Shown here piece by piece: positions 18,101 to 25,747 of a stretch of 64,000 nucleotides of DNA (positions within the stretch are counted from its first letter, which is position 1; each line of letters begins with the position of its first letter). The position numbers and the translations under genes are program-made. The stretch is from M3007 sp964539805 (GTDB lineage Bacteria; Bacteroidota; Bacteroidia; Chitinophagales; Saprospiraceae), in assembly GCA_964539805.1 (NCBI GenBank), contig CAZIKN010000005.1, positions 40,757-104,756 on the forward strand. Reading direction: 5' to 3'. Under the pieces are notes generated by a model. It saw only the letters and a list, made by a program, of their open reading frames with translations. It was not told the DNA's origin and made no database searches.

Positions 18101-18424
18101 AGCTATGATTTCCACCAAAGGCGACACCCCTGCTTCAAAGGCAAAACGCTGCAACAGCCGTACCCCTATGCCATGCACCGTGCCAATAAGCGCTTGTCCC
18201 AGTTCGTTGGCCGCATCGCGCATGCCCGCTTCCAGCAGGCGCACCCGCACGCGATCCTGTAATTCGGCTGCGGCTTTTTGCGTAAAAGTGGTAGCCATGA
18301 TGCCAGCCGGGCGAACACCATTTTGTAACAGGCTTACCATACGGCCAGTGAGCGTATAGGTTTTGCCGGAGCCTGCGCCCGCGCTCAGAATTTCTATGTT
18401 TAAAGTTTGGGGAGTGGTGGGCAA
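15197..18424 (-). CDS. AddA/RecB-like helicase with a degenerate C-terminal nuclease domain
   Basis: A 1075-residue UvrD-family helicase. Motif I is AGAGSGKT (about 15-22); LVDEFQDTS, KQSIYGFRGAD, KVLTYHRSKGLEYPL and EARLLYVGLTRARDYLVFP give the remaining SF1A motifs. The tail aligns with the PD-(D/E)XK nuclease of AddA/RecB: the first Asp survives (D1007 in SVDLWLE), but the position of the DYK triad reads QFG (1020-1022, in IVLQFGG). Both the second acid and the lysine are gone, so it should unwind but not cut DNA. No addB, recC or recD is nearby. The gene is intact with a normal start. Confidence 0.88.
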   Translation of the reverse strand: MPTTPQTLNIEILSAGAGSGKTYTLTGRMVSLLQNGVRPAGIMATTFTQKAAAELQDRVRVRLLEAGMRDAANELGQALIGTVHGIGVRLLQRFAFEAGVSPLVEIIAEGDSRRLFNESLSQVLSEKRIETLNLLADRLGLTKKAYGDPFDWRSDIQEITEVARANNFFQKILEISKLKSWESFSALLGEPNQVSKESWHNRILSALDQCIAALEANDADTTAVTRDAIETYRNLHNQLRYRGELYWHEYIKITKTKIGAKSRHLVEELHELAKSHDQTPAFRQDVKQYIDLVFDIASDALTEYENYKKKRGLIDYTDMETYVSRLLRVPSVQTTLSQELDLLLVDEFQDTSPIQLDIFLQISRLAKKSIWVGDPKQSIYGFRGADPALMQAIIHATGGVRDENILKKSWRSRPDLVHAVNAIFTKAFPYMPVEQVVLEPAFAEHRDKAQSPAEGPGNALLHWHFRSALDEKKTPGAPWTENCIADQIAVILERKTLIYNKKRDQTQPIKPGDIAVLCRNNRGCELMAEALHRTGLKAAIARTGLLETPEAKLATACLKYLLTPSDSLSIAEILLLTSSMQLTEMVEDRIKWLQDASYPWAIEHPYLQQLQLLRPRIAELSASEILSVVMDELDLRRVAVALGNAEQRLDNLDRLRRYALDYESACTRLHSAATLGGFLLWLNDLSRNKLDAQGSGESEDAVKVLTYHRSKGLEYPLAICHNLDQSLKEQIWGLNLVLETDTPDLDNILGNRWLRFWVNPYADLLSNTRLDEAVRQSEAFSLATRTALEEEARLLYVGLTRARDYLVFPTTAKPTRWLNRVFNNGQEDIPTLDADSDETPFYHAGMPLYADTELIYKEKDFGEALPNVQPLSFHSLRIGRRQIPRAPLLVDVMGELPPNFDKMSLGEPQLFAPWLEYKGDYDPNLSKAVQAVLCTSAQPVAADFLLKISSIQLVNRQLSENVTSEMLARHAEQFFSFLQKKWAPQSMHAQYPLELQHGKRIAQWSVDLWLENTDNIIVLQFGGFTEGMKKWKDQARNLGAFLGWTHLALRTAFPNKKIVSFVVFGLEGQLVEVVF

Positions 18425-18528
18425 CGTGATGACAGGGTTGGTTTAAACGCCCAAATGTACAATCTTGGCACTAATTCAGGCAACTAAATGTCTATAAGCA
18501 GAATCACAGCACATAAAAAATAGTTAAA

Positions 18529-19191
18529 ATGAAAAATCCATACCTATTATGTTGTGCTATGTGCCTGCCTTTTTACTTATGGGGCCAATCGGATAAATTT
18601 TCTATGGGATTCAATGTCGGTTTTGCTTGGAACAATATTGTAAAAGCGCCAACCGAGTCCTATAACTTTGATGCATTTTCTGGTGCTAAGCATATAAATG
18701 GCCTGGCGCTGGGCTTAGAAATAAGGCAAAAAGTGAATAGTTATCTTGCATTGTCAACGGGTTTGCAATACAGCGAACGTGGTTTTACCTATGCCTCTCC
18801 GGGTACGGGCATTGAAAGGCAAACATTCGATTATGTATATCTTTCTATTCCCATAATTGCAGGTGTAAAAGTGTGGAAGGGAATAGGAGTGCATGGAGGG
18901 CTTGAGTTGGCACGCTTACAATCTCTGCGCTCTGGGCCTGATCTTGATCCGAGGGTCATTTCACTGAAAAAGATATTAAACCCTGATTCGTATTCCTATG
19001 CGTTTATATTAGGACTGGAATACCAATATAAAAAGAATTTTTTCATGGCGTTGCGCCAATATTTTGGGCCATTTAAGGCCGTTGACCTTGAGGTGTCAGA
19101 TGATTTTGGTAGAAGTTATGAATCTATTTATCATCATTCTTCTATTCAAATATCCGTAGGTTATCGTTTCTTTATACCTTCCGGGTCGTAA
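18529..19191 (+). CDS. Outer-membrane beta-barrel protein (PorT-like family)
   Basis: A 220-residue exported protein. A signal peptide (1-20, ending LWGQ) is followed by an eight-strand-like barrel pattern: FSMGFNVGFAWN, GLALGLEIRQKV, YLALSTGLQYSERGF, YVYLSIPIIAGVKVW, AFILGLEYQYKKNFF and a last strand SIQISVGYRFF. This matches the Bacteroidota beta-barrel domain found in PorT-like and porin-family proteins. The ligand or role is unknown. It is divergent from the helicase gene, and its stop codon lies inside a long shared hairpin with the converging exporter operon. Confidence 0.78.
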   Translation: MKNPYLLCCAMCLPFYLWGQSDKFSMGFNVGFAWNNIVKAPTESYNFDAFSGAKHINGLALGLEIRQKVNSYLALSTGLQYSERGFTYASPGTGIERQTFDYVYLSIPIIAGVKVWKGIGVHGGLELARLQSLRSGPDLDPRVISLKKILNPDSYSYAFILGLEYQYKKNFFMALRQYFGPFKAVDLEVSDDFGRSYESIYHHSSIQISVGYRFFIPSGS

Positions 19192-19234
19192 ACCTTCCAG
19201 GTCTTCGAGACCTGGAAGGTTTTTACACGACCCG
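19182..19234. terminator. Bidirectional hairpin between convergent genes
   Basis: The inner stem of 15 bp (19190-19204 with 19208-19222) is perfect with a 3-base loop. Outer arms CGGGTCGT (19182-19189) and ACGACCCG (19227-19234) extend it, with a TTAC bulge. The stop codons of both flanking genes are inside the structure. The right side of the inner stem is T-rich and the left side A-rich, so it can end transcription from both directions. Confidence 0.85.
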
Positions 19235-20338
19235 CTTGCGATAACTCAGCATAGCCAGCACATTAAATGCCACAGCAAACCCTCCGATGGCCCAAAAACG
19301 GTAACTTAGGTCAGCCAGAGTACTTCCTTTTAGCACAACAGAGCGCATCACATCCACAAAATGCGACACTGGGTTGATCCAGGCCAGTATCTGGGCCCAT
19401 TGTGGCATACTTTCTATGGGGGTGTACAAACCACTGAGCAGCACAAACATCATCATAAAAAAGAAGGCAAACAAAGTGGCCTGCTGCTGGGTGTCGGAAA
19501 ATGAGGCAATGATTTGGCCCACACCTAAGGCCGCAACCAAATAGACCATGGCAAACACATAAATAGTGAGGTAGCTGCCCGCCGAGATAATACCAAACAA
19601 CAAGTAACAGACCACTAAGCCAATGGTCAATGAAACCAATCCGATGAGCCAAAACGGGATAAGTTTGGCCAGCAGGAACTGCCAACTTTTTACGGGCGTT
19701 ACGTTCATTTGTTCCATGGTACCGATCTCGCGCTCCCGTACGATGTTAAGGGCGCACATCATGGAGCCAACCATAGTCAGCAAAAGGGCCAGGATACCGG
19801 GAGCCATAAAGTGCCGATAATTAAAGTCCGGATTGTACCAAAAACGCGTATTGATATCCAACAGCGGCACAGGATTAAAGCGCGGCATCTGCACAAAATC
19901 AGTGCGAATGTCGTTGTTTACGGCCGAAATGATTTGCCCGCCGTAATTCATGGCCATGCCTGCTTTTACCCCATTAACGGCATCTGCACGGAGCTGTAAG
20001 GTGGCCTCGTCTTCTCGCACTAATGTCTGCTCAAAACGACCGGGTATCTCTAAGACCAGATCAGCATCCCCTCTATCCAATGAAGCTTGGGCGGCAGCTT
20101 CGTCAGCAGCCATTTCAACTAAACGAAAATAGCCGGACGCTGTCATACGATCCACTATCTTGTGTGAATAGGGGGAATGGTCCCGATCCAACACGACGAG
20201 GTTGATATTTTTGACCTCAAAATCTGCCGCGAGAGGGATCAGAATCAATTGAAATATTGGCGCCACAATCATCATCCGAATGATGCTCGGATTGCGAAAA
20301 ATCTGGCGAAATTCTTTGTTTATGAGTGCTTTTAACAT
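19223..20338 (-). CDS. ABC-2 type exporter permease (YbhR/YhhJ-like), second permease
   Basis: A 371-residue inner-membrane permease. It has an N-terminal cytoplasmic segment (LINKEFRQIFRNPSI), one membrane helix (RMMIVAPIFQLILIPLA), a large periplasmic domain (about 40-175) and five C-terminal helices. The coupling sequence IVREREIGTMEQMNVTPVKSW is typical of ABC-2 permeases. It pairs with the permease at 21223 and the two ATPases upstream to form a YbhFSR-like exporter of hydrophobic or cationic compounds. It is separated from the other permease by about 885 bases holding the four-helix-bundle gene, repeats and an assembly gap, although in related operons the two permeases are adjacent. Confidence 0.9.
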   Translation of the reverse strand: MLKALINKEFRQIFRNPSIIRMMIVAPIFQLILIPLAADFEVKNINLVVLDRDHSPYSHKIVDRMTASGYFRLVEMAADEAAAQASLDRGDADLVLEIPGRFEQTLVREDEATLQLRADAVNGVKAGMAMNYGGQIISAVNNDIRTDFVQMPRFNPVPLLDINTRFWYNPDFNYRHFMAPGILALLLTMVGSMMCALNIVREREIGTMEQMNVTPVKSWQFLLAKLIPFWLIGLVSLTIGLVVCYLLFGIISAGSYLTIYVFAMVYLVAALGVGQIIASFSDTQQQATLFAFFFMMMFVLLSGLYTPIESMPQWAQILAWINPVSHFVDVMRSVVLKGSTLADLSYRFWAIGGFAVAFNVLAMLSYRKRVV

Positions 20339-20340
20339 TG

Positions 20341-20483
20341 TTGATTTGACTGATGTTGATTTGTTGATTTGATTTTTTGTTGATTTGACTGATGTTGATT
20401 TGTTGATTTGACTCGTAGGTTGTACGCGTAGTGTACGCTTGGCATCAAATCAACAAATCAACAAAAAGTCAAATCAACATTAA
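20341..20483. repeat. Repeat family A cluster downstream of the four-helix-bundle gene
   Basis: The left half holds repeated TTGATTTG words on the plus strand (GTTGATTTGTTGATTTGA and variants) and the right half holds the complement (TCAAATCAACAAATCAAC, then GTCAAATCAACA). The two halves can fold into one long hairpin around a loop of about 30 bases (CGTAGGTTGTACGCG...). It lies between the second permease gene and the four-helix-bundle gene. Confidence 0.85.
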
Positions 20484-20485
20484 CA

Positions 20486-20851
20486 CTACCCTCTTTTTAG
20501 TTGGGACTTTCGCAGGGCATTAATTTTATTGGCAATTTCTTCTATCAGTGGGCGCTGGTCATTCAATTCTTTTTCCGAGATGTATTCCAAATCTACGGCA
20601 GCGATCAACAGGTTCAATACCTCCATCAAACTGCCAAATGCGATTTCGGAAAAATGTGCCTGTGCGGCTCCTGTCGTTCTGCTTGTTCCTTCTGCCAAAT
20701 TGCAAGTCACTGAAATACAGGCTCTTCTGATTTGTTGTGTTGTGCCAAATTTTTCATCCAAAGGAAATTTTTTGCTAATGGCGTATATGTTTTTAACCAT
20801 AATACGCCCTTTCTGCCAAACATCTAATTTTTCAAAAAAGAAAACTTTCAT
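20486..20851 (-). CDS. Four-helix-bundle protein of the 23S rRNA IVS family
   Basis: A 121-residue protein beginning FFEKLDVWQKGRIMVKNIY, with QIRRACISVTCNLAEG and the C-terminal helices typical of the four-helix-bundle family first seen encoded in 23S rRNA intervening sequences (TIGR02436/PF05635). The biochemical role of the family is not established; the related Avd protein works with diversity-generating retroelement reverse transcriptases, but none is seen here. The gene is not in an rRNA operon. It sits between two permease genes of one exporter and is bracketed on both sides by palindromic TTGATTTG repeats, which suggests insertion as a unit. Confidence 0.88.
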   Translation of the reverse strand: MKVFFFEKLDVWQKGRIMVKNIYAISKKFPLDEKFGTTQQIRRACISVTCNLAEGTSRTTGAAQAHFSEIAFGSLMEVLNLLIAAVDLEYISEKELNDQRPLIEEIANKINALRKSQLKRG

Positions 20852-20885
20852 AACGTAGTATGATTGAATAGTGGTAGAAATGTTG

Positions 20886-21066
20886 ATGCGATTTGCTGTT
20901 GATTTGTTGATTTGACTTTTTGTTGATTTGATTTACTGTTGATTTGTTGATTTGACTCGTAGAGTGAACGCTTCGCATCAAATCAACAAATCAACAAAAG
21001 TCAAATCAACTTCTAATGTACACGCTTCGCATCAAATCAACAAATCAACAAAAGTCAAATCAACAT
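20886..21066. repeat. Repeat family A cluster upstream of the four-helix-bundle gene
   Basis: The plus-strand arm GTTGATTTGTTGATTTGAC (repeated) at about 20898-20956 faces the complementary arm TCAAATCAACAAATCAACAA from 20980 on. The loop CGTAGAGTGAACGCTTCGCA resembles the loop of the other cluster. A direct repeat follows: the unit of about 55 bases ending GTCAAATCAACAT at 21066 starts TTCTAATGTACACGCTTCGC. Confidence 0.85.
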
Positions 21067-21166
21067 NNNNNNNNNNNNNNNNNNNNNNNNNNNNNNNNNN
21101 NNNNNNNNNNNNNNNNNNNNNNNNNNNNNNNNNNNNNNNNNNNNNNNNNNNNNNNNNNNNNNNNNN
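21067..21166. other. Assembly gap (100 N)
   Basis: Exactly 100 N, the conventional filler for a gap of unknown size. The same 55-base unit (TCTAATGTACACGCTTCGCATC... to ...GTCAAATCAACAT) stands on both sides, at 21012-21066 and 21167-21221, so a tandem array has probably been collapsed. Open frames that run across the N are meaningless. Confidence 0.97.
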
Positions 21167-21221
21167 TCTAATGTACACGCTTCGCATCAAATCAACAAAT
21201 CAACAAAAGTCAAATCAACAT
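21167..21221. repeat. Repeat family A unit after the assembly gap
   Basis: This 55-base unit is identical to the one ending just before the gap (21012-21066). It ends one base before the stop codon of the minus-strand permease gene at 21223. Confidence 0.85.
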
Positions 21222-21222
21222 T

Positions 21223-22326
21223 TTAAAGCCTTACCTTGAATGACCGTACGGCCAGCAGCAGTAAAAATGCCGTCATGCCTGCCATAATCAGTGTTTCTTT
21301 CCATACGTAGGCAAAACCCAAGCCTTTGATCATAACATTTTTCAAAATAATGAAAAAATAACGTGTTGGCACAATGTGACTGATGATTTGTAGGGGTTTG
21401 GGCATATTTTCCAATGGGAACATAAAGCCGCTAAACACCAATGATGGCAGCATCAGGCCAACCAATGAAATAAACAGGGCCACCTGCTGGGATGCCGTTC
21501 GTGTACTAATAAGCAAGCCGAGCGATAGGGCTAACAACACAAAAAGGCCAGATTCCGCGAACAACAGCAGCAAATTGCCGCGCATGGGCAGTCCAAGCGC
21601 CGTGTAGGACAGTATCAGTATGATGACAACATTGAGCATACCCACGAGCAAAAAGGGCAGGGCTTTGGCCACGATCATCATCCACGGGCGGGCGGGTGAT
21701 ACCAAGATGAGTTCCATGGTGCCCATTTCTTTTTCGCGCACAATGGCTACCGCAGTTAACATGGCGCACAACAGGATGAGCACCAGCACCATTACGCCAG
21801 GTACAAAATTGAAGGCGCTAAGCAGTTGCGGGTTGTAGGCCATCTGGGTCTCGATCTGGATGCGGTAGGGTAATTTTTGTTGTTCCAGCAATTCGTTTTG
21901 GTAATCCCTGATCACATTAGCTGCGTAAAAAGCTACAGTGCTGCCTGTATTGGTATCTGCGGCATCGGCTATGATCTGTACCGCAGCGCTATTGGTTTGC
22001 TGTAGATGTTTTTGGAAATTTTCCTGAAAAATGACCACAGCCCTCACTCGGCCCTGACGGAACAATTCATCTGCTTGTTCCGGTGCTGTAATATGTTCGG
22101 TCACGGTAAAATAACGACTGGCATCCAAGCGATCTGTCAGCAGGGTAGTCAGCTCGTCTTTTGAGGCATCAAGAATAGCGATTTTTGAGTTTTTCACCTC
22201 ATTGCTAAGGGCAAAGCCATACAGCAGCAGCATGGTCACAGGCATGCCTATGATGACTATGAGACTGCGTTTATCGCGCATGACATGTCGGAATTCTTTC
22301 TGAACAAATGCTAAAAATGTACGCAT
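21223..22326 (-). CDS. ABC-2 type exporter permease (YbhS-like), first permease
   Basis: A 367-residue permease with the same plan as its partner: cytoplasmic start (FVQKEFRHVMRDKRSL), a first helix (IVIIGMPVTMLLLYGFAL), a periplasmic domain (about 45-165) and five helices from about 170, with the coupling stretch AIVREKEMGTMELILVSPARPW. It belongs with the two ATPases encoded 43 and 867 bases upstream and the adaptor/TolC pair further up. The 3' end abuts a repeat array; the protein is nevertheless complete, ending AVRSFKVRL. Confidence 0.92.
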   Translation of the reverse strand: MRTFLAFVQKEFRHVMRDKRSLIVIIGMPVTMLLLYGFALSNEVKNSKIAILDASKDELTTLLTDRLDASRYFTVTEHITAPEQADELFRQGRVRAVVIFQENFQKHLQQTNSAAVQIIADAADTNTGSTVAFYAANVIRDYQNELLEQQKLPYRIQIETQMAYNPQLLSAFNFVPGVMVLVLILLCAMLTAVAIVREKEMGTMELILVSPARPWMMIVAKALPFLLVGMLNVVIILILSYTALGLPMRGNLLLLFAESGLFVLLALSLGLLISTRTASQQVALFISLVGLMLPSLVFSGFMFPLENMPKPLQIISHIVPTRYFFIILKNVMIKGLGFAYVWKETLIMAGMTAFLLLLAVRSFKVRL

Positions 22327-22368
22327 GGGGTGTTCTTTTAAATGTTGTTTTTCAAAATCATTGCTCCA

Positions 22369-23100
22369 TTATGCCCGTAGTTTTGAAGTGCTGGCCAATT
22401 TTAGAAACACCTCGTCCATATCAAGCGCACTGAATTGATCTTTAAGGTTTTGCGGGCTATCCAAAGCAGCAATACGGCCATCTACCATGATCGAAACGCG
22501 ATCACAGTATTCGGCCTCATCCATATAGTGTGTGGTAACAAAAACCGTGGTTCCGCGTGTGGCTGCCGCGTAGATCATTTCCCAAAATTGACGCCGGGTA
22601 ATGGGGTCAACACCTCCTGTAGGCTCATCCAAAAACACAAGGCGAGGCTCATGGAGCATGGCCACGGAAAAGGAAAGTTTTTGTTTCCAACCCAGTGGCA
22701 GGCTGCCAACCAAGACATTGCGCTGGTCAGCAAATTGCAGGCTCTCCAACAAAACGGTCGCCTTTTGTGAAAGATCAGCTTTACTCAGGCCATAGATACT
22801 GCCGAACAATTGTATGTTTTCGAGCACAGACAGGTCCTCGTAAAGGGAAAAACGCTGTGACATGTAACCGATATTCTTTTTGATTTCTTCGGATTGCCGA
22901 TATACGTCAAAACCCACCACATTTGCTTGTCCGGAGGTAGGCATCAGCAAACCGCTCAGCATGCGCATGGCGGTGCTTTTTCCGGCGCCATTAGCCCCAA
23001 GGAAGCCAAATATTTCACCAGCATGCACCTCAAAAGATATGGCATCCACGGCAGTGAAGGCTCCAAAGCGTTTGGTAAGATTTTTTGCTTGAATGATCAT
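22369..23100 (-). CDS. ABC exporter ATP-binding protein (YbhF C-terminal half type)
   Basis: A 243-residue ATPase. Walker A is GANGAGKST (about 36-44) and Walker B is LVFLDEPTGGVDP. The signature motif reads LPLGWKQKLS rather than LSGGxxQ; as far as I recall this form is usual in the second nucleotide-binding domain of YbhF-like exporters, so it is not a defect. It acts with the neighbouring ATPase as a heterodimer driving the two permeases. The gap to the preceding ATPase gene holds a short GGGTTGAT tandem repeat. Confidence 0.93.
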   Translation of the reverse strand: MIIQAKNLTKRFGAFTAVDAISFEVHAGEIFGFLGANGAGKSTAMRMLSGLLMPTSGQANVVGFDVYRQSEEIKKNIGYMSQRFSLYEDLSVLENIQLFGSIYGLSKADLSQKATVLLESLQFADQRNVLVGSLPLGWKQKLSFSVAMLHEPRLVFLDEPTGGVDPITRRQFWEMIYAAATRGTTVFVTTHYMDEAEYCDRVSIMVDGRIAALDSPQNLKDQFSALDMDEVFLKLASTSKLRA

Positions 23101-23107
23101 AAATGAA

Positions 23108-23166
23108 GAGGGTTGATGAGGGGTTATAGGGGTTGATAAAGGTTGATAAGGGCTGATGAGGGTTTA
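23108..23166. repeat. Degenerate tandem repeat between the two ATPase genes
   Basis: About six units of roughly 10 bases are visible (GGGTTGATGA, GGGGTTATAG, GGGTTGATAA, AGGTTGATAA, GGGCTGATGA, GGGTTTATTA). It fills most of the 93-base gap between two genes of one operon. No hairpin is evident. Confidence 0.65.
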
Positions 23167-23193
23167 TTATCACATTTGCATATTATCACATCA

Positions 23194-24105
23194 TCACATT
23201 TTCTTATTCATCAATCCAATAAAAACATCTTCGATACCGGGCTGAATGGTGTCCAATTCAATGTGTGCAAAGCCGTTGTTGGACAAAAAAGCCTTCAAAT
23301 CCGCAGGTTTGGCTTGTGCCGAAAGGCTTATGTGGTGACTGTCGCCAAAAGCGTAGCAGGATTGGGTGCCGGCCCATTGGCGTGCAGCACTGAGCAGCGC
23401 AGCCATGTTTTCGCCGCGAAGCCGATAAAGGTTTGACGGATTGCGCTGTATGATTCCAACAGGGCTGTCTTGATCCAGAATTCGACCTTTTTGAATCAAG
23501 GCAATACGGTCGCAGCGGGTTGCTTCATCCATATATGGTGTGGAGACCACAATGGTCAGGCCCTGGGCTTTGAGCAGGGCCAATATATCCCAGAACTCTT
23601 TTCGCGACACAGGATCAACCCCCGTGGTTGGTTCATCCAAAAGGAGGAGTTCGGGTTGGTGTACCAGTGCGCAGGAGAGGGCCAGCTTTTGTTTCATACC
23701 GCCGGACAGGGCACCTGCTCTGCGCTTTTTGAAAGGTTCTATCTGGCTGTAAATGGGTTTTATCTGGTCGTAATTTTCAGCTACTGTGGTACCAAATACG
23801 GCTGCATAAAACTCCAGATTTTCTTCCACGCTAAGGTCCTGATACAGGGAGAAGCGGCCCGGCATGTAGCCAATACTCCTGCGTATGGCTTTGAAATCCT
23901 GCACCACATCACGGCCATCAATAGTAGCGGATCCGCTATCTGGCAGCAGCAAAGTGGCCAATATGCGGAACAAGCTCGTTTTCCCGGCTCCGTCGGGTCC
24001 TATCAGGCCAAACAGCTCGCCCTTGCCTATCTTGATATTGATGTCATCAAGGGCTTTTATTGTGCCTTTTTCAAACGTTTTTGATATATTGTTTATCGAA
24101 ATCAT
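23194..24105 (-). CDS. ABC exporter ATP-binding protein (YbhF N-terminal half type)
   Basis: A 303-residue ATPase with Walker A GPDGAGKTS (about 36-44), canonical signature ALSGGMKQKLALS, Walker B LLLLDEPTTGVDP, and a C-terminal extension of about 70 residues after the core. In Enterobacteria the two ATPase halves are fused as YbhF; here they are separate genes. The adaptor stop is only 10 bases upstream, so adaptor and ATPase are in one operon. Confidence 0.93.
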   Translation of the reverse strand: MISINNISKTFEKGTIKALDDINIKIGKGELFGLIGPDGAGKTSLFRILATLLLPDSGSATIDGRDVVQDFKAIRRSIGYMPGRFSLYQDLSVEENLEFYAAVFGTTVAENYDQIKPIYSQIEPFKKRRAGALSGGMKQKLALSCALVHQPELLLLDEPTTGVDPVSRKEFWDILALLKAQGLTIVVSTPYMDEATRCDRIALIQKGRILDQDSPVGIIQRNPSNLYRLRGENMAALLSAARQWAGTQSCYAFGDSHHISLSAQAKPADLKAFLSNNGFAHIELDTIQPGIEDVFIGLMNKKM

Positions 24106-24115
24106 GTGCTAAAGT

Positions 24116-25087
24116 TTAAAACTTTACATCTCCATACATCCCGATTTTCAGGAGGCCGTCGTTGGGGGTGGCTATTTTTACGGCATATACCAAGTTGGCC
24201 CGCTCGTCGCGGGTTTGTATGGTTTTAGGCGTAAATTCGGCTTTGTCCGAAATCCAGTTCAAAGTTCCGGTATATTCTTTTTCGGGGGCATCACCTTGTG
24301 CGATCACGATTTTTACGCTTTGTCCTATTTTAATTTGTGCTAGTTGATCGCCAGTTACATAAGCCCTCAGGGTCAGTGTATCCAAGTTTGCTATCTTGTA
24401 AAGGGCTTTGCCCGGTGTGGCCATTTCGAAGGCTTCGGCATATTTGCTCAAAACGGTGCCTTTTAGCGGGTTTATTATCTGGCAACGACGGATCTGGTCA
24501 TCCAATTGAGCCTTTCGGACGCCAAGCGGCTGTTTTTCGCTAAGGATACCGCGATTCATAATGCCTGCGCTTTCTTCCTGTGCCTGTACTTGCTGTTGTA
24601 GCACTTTTACCTGGGTTTGCGCTGCCGCGATCTGCTTTTCCAGCACGGCTATCTGCCCATTGATGTCATCCAATTGTTTGCTTGGAGCTGCTTTGGCGGC
24701 CACTAATTTTTGCAAACGGGCCTGCTCCACCTGTACAACCCGTAGTTGCTCGCGCTGGGTTGCAATTTGGCTGTTTTGCAGCGCAATTTGTTCATTCAGG
24801 ACCTTAACCTGCGGACCAGCCTCGGTTTTGCGCAGTTCCAGTGCGCTCTCGGTGGCGGATACCTGTGCTTTTTGAAAATCCAACTGGGCACAATCAATAT
24901 TGCCGACCAATTGACCAGCCGACAAATTTTGGCCCTCACTGACGTTAAACTGCCGGAGCACCCCGGCAGCCTCTGCCGAGATAATGACCTCGCGGGCCTC
25001 AAAAACACCCGTTGCGTCGGGTTGGTTAGCGTTTTTGCCACAGGCAAAAAGAGCGGACAAGAGTAGAAAAAACGATATTTTTTTCAT
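24116..25087 (-). CDS. HlyD-family periplasmic adaptor lipoprotein of the ABC exporter
   Basis: A 323-residue membrane-fusion protein. The signal peptide ends in a lipobox (SALFAC, Cys at 16), followed by a biotinyl-lipoyl half (VIISAEAAGVLRQFNVSEGQNL), a long alpha-helical hairpin rich in Gln/Glu (about 75-185), the second lipoyl half (INPLKGTVLSKYAEAFEMATPG) and a beta-barrel region (VTGDQLAQIKIGQSVKIVI). It links the inner-membrane ABC unit to TolC. Its start is only 32 bases from the divergent Uma2 start, so unless transcription crosses the inserted gene it must have a promoter of its own. Confidence 0.92.
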   Translation of the reverse strand: MKKISFFLLLSALFACGKNANQPDATGVFEAREVIISAEAAGVLRQFNVSEGQNLSAGQLVGNIDCAQLDFQKAQVSATESALELRKTEAGPQVKVLNEQIALQNSQIATQREQLRVVQVEQARLQKLVAAKAAPSKQLDDINGQIAVLEKQIAAAQTQVKVLQQQVQAQEESAGIMNRGILSEKQPLGVRKAQLDDQIRRCQIINPLKGTVLSKYAEAFEMATPGKALYKIANLDTLTLRAYVTGDQLAQIKIGQSVKIVIAQGDAPEKEYTGTLNWISDKAEFTPKTIQTRDERANLVYAVKIATPNDGLLKIGMYGDVKF

Positions 25088-25096
25088 AATTTACTT

Positions 25097-25104
25097 TATT
25101 TTTG
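25097..25104 (+). promoter_or_regulatory. Bacteroidota -7 box for the Uma2 gene
   Basis: TATTTTTG matches TAnnTTTG and lies 15 bases before the ATG at 25120. No convincing -33 TTG is seen at the right distance. Confidence 0.45.
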
Positions 25105-25119
25105 CACAAAAATTTGAAA

Positions 25120-25737
25120 ATGGCTACGATTCAGCATTTATCTGATCTGGACCTTAATGGTACTTATTCTTACGCGGATTACCTCACCTGGAAATTTGAG
25201 CAGGCAGTTGAACTGATCAAAGGCCGAATTTTGCCTATGGCGGCTCCAAGTCGCCGTCACCAGCAGATTTCACGCGATTTGAATGGTATATTGTTCAATT
25301 TTTTTCATAAAAATCCTTGTGAGTTTTACGCTGCGCCTTTTGATGTCCGGTTATACGACCGCCGAAAATCAGCAAAGGCCAGCAAGGATATATACACCGT
25401 TGTACAACCTGATCTCTGCGTCATCTGCGATGAATCCAAGTTGGATGACCGAGGCTGTCAGGGCGCTCCTGATCTGGTTATTGAAATCCTTTCGCCAGGC
25501 AATTCAAGCAAAGAAATGCGCCTGAAAAAAGCACTTTATGAAGAAAATGCCATCCGCGAATATTGGATATTTGACCCTGAGCGCGAACACGCTTTCCAAT
25601 TTGTGCTTAACGATCAGGGCCTGTTTGACTCGCCCAACATCTCCGTTAACGGCGAGATATTGACAGCCGCTATCTTTCCGGGCTTGCATATCGAATTGGC
25701 CGATATTTTTGGCATCCCACCTAAAGTAGAGGACTAA
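25120..25737 (+). CDS. Uma2-family protein (PD-(D/E)XK nuclease fold, DUF820)
   Basis: A 205-residue protein of the Uma2/DUF820 family. The restriction-endonuclease fold residues are visible: the Asp of VQPDLCVI, the Glu of PDLVIEILSPGNS, and lysines in RLKKALYEENAIREYWIFDP. The family is abundant in cyanobacteria and Bacteroidota as scattered single genes; the substrate is unknown. It starts at the ATG at 25120 (MATIQHL); an in-frame TTG six codons earlier overlaps the promoter box. It is the only plus-strand gene inside an otherwise minus-strand exporter cluster, between TolC and the adaptor, and is followed by palindrome family B, so it looks inserted. Confidence 0.9.
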   Translation: MATIQHLSDLDLNGTYSYADYLTWKFEQAVELIKGRILPMAAPSRRHQQISRDLNGILFNFFHKNPCEFYAAPFDVRLYDRRKSAKASKDIYTVVQPDLCVICDESKLDDRGCQGAPDLVIEILSPGNSSKEMRLKKALYEENAIREYWIFDPEREHAFQFVLNDQGLFDSPNISVNGEILTAAIFPGLHIELADIFGIPPKVED

Positions 25738-25747
25738 AACATAGTAA

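Noticed and set aside
20486..20851. Diversity-generating retroelement (Avd-like protein)
   Set aside because: No reverse transcriptase and no template/variable repeat pair is seen nearby; the IVS family fits better.
20341..21221. CRISPR array
   Set aside because: The repeats are short, low-complexity and arranged as inverted arms; there are no regular unique spacers and no cas genes.
20952..21239. Open frame running through the 100 N
   Set aside because: It exists only because unknown bases do not create stops; the flanks are repeat DNA.
22369..23100. Defective ABC signature (LPLGWKQ)
   Set aside because: This variant is, as far as I recall, normal for the second ATPase half in YbhF-like exporters, so it is not reported as a loss.
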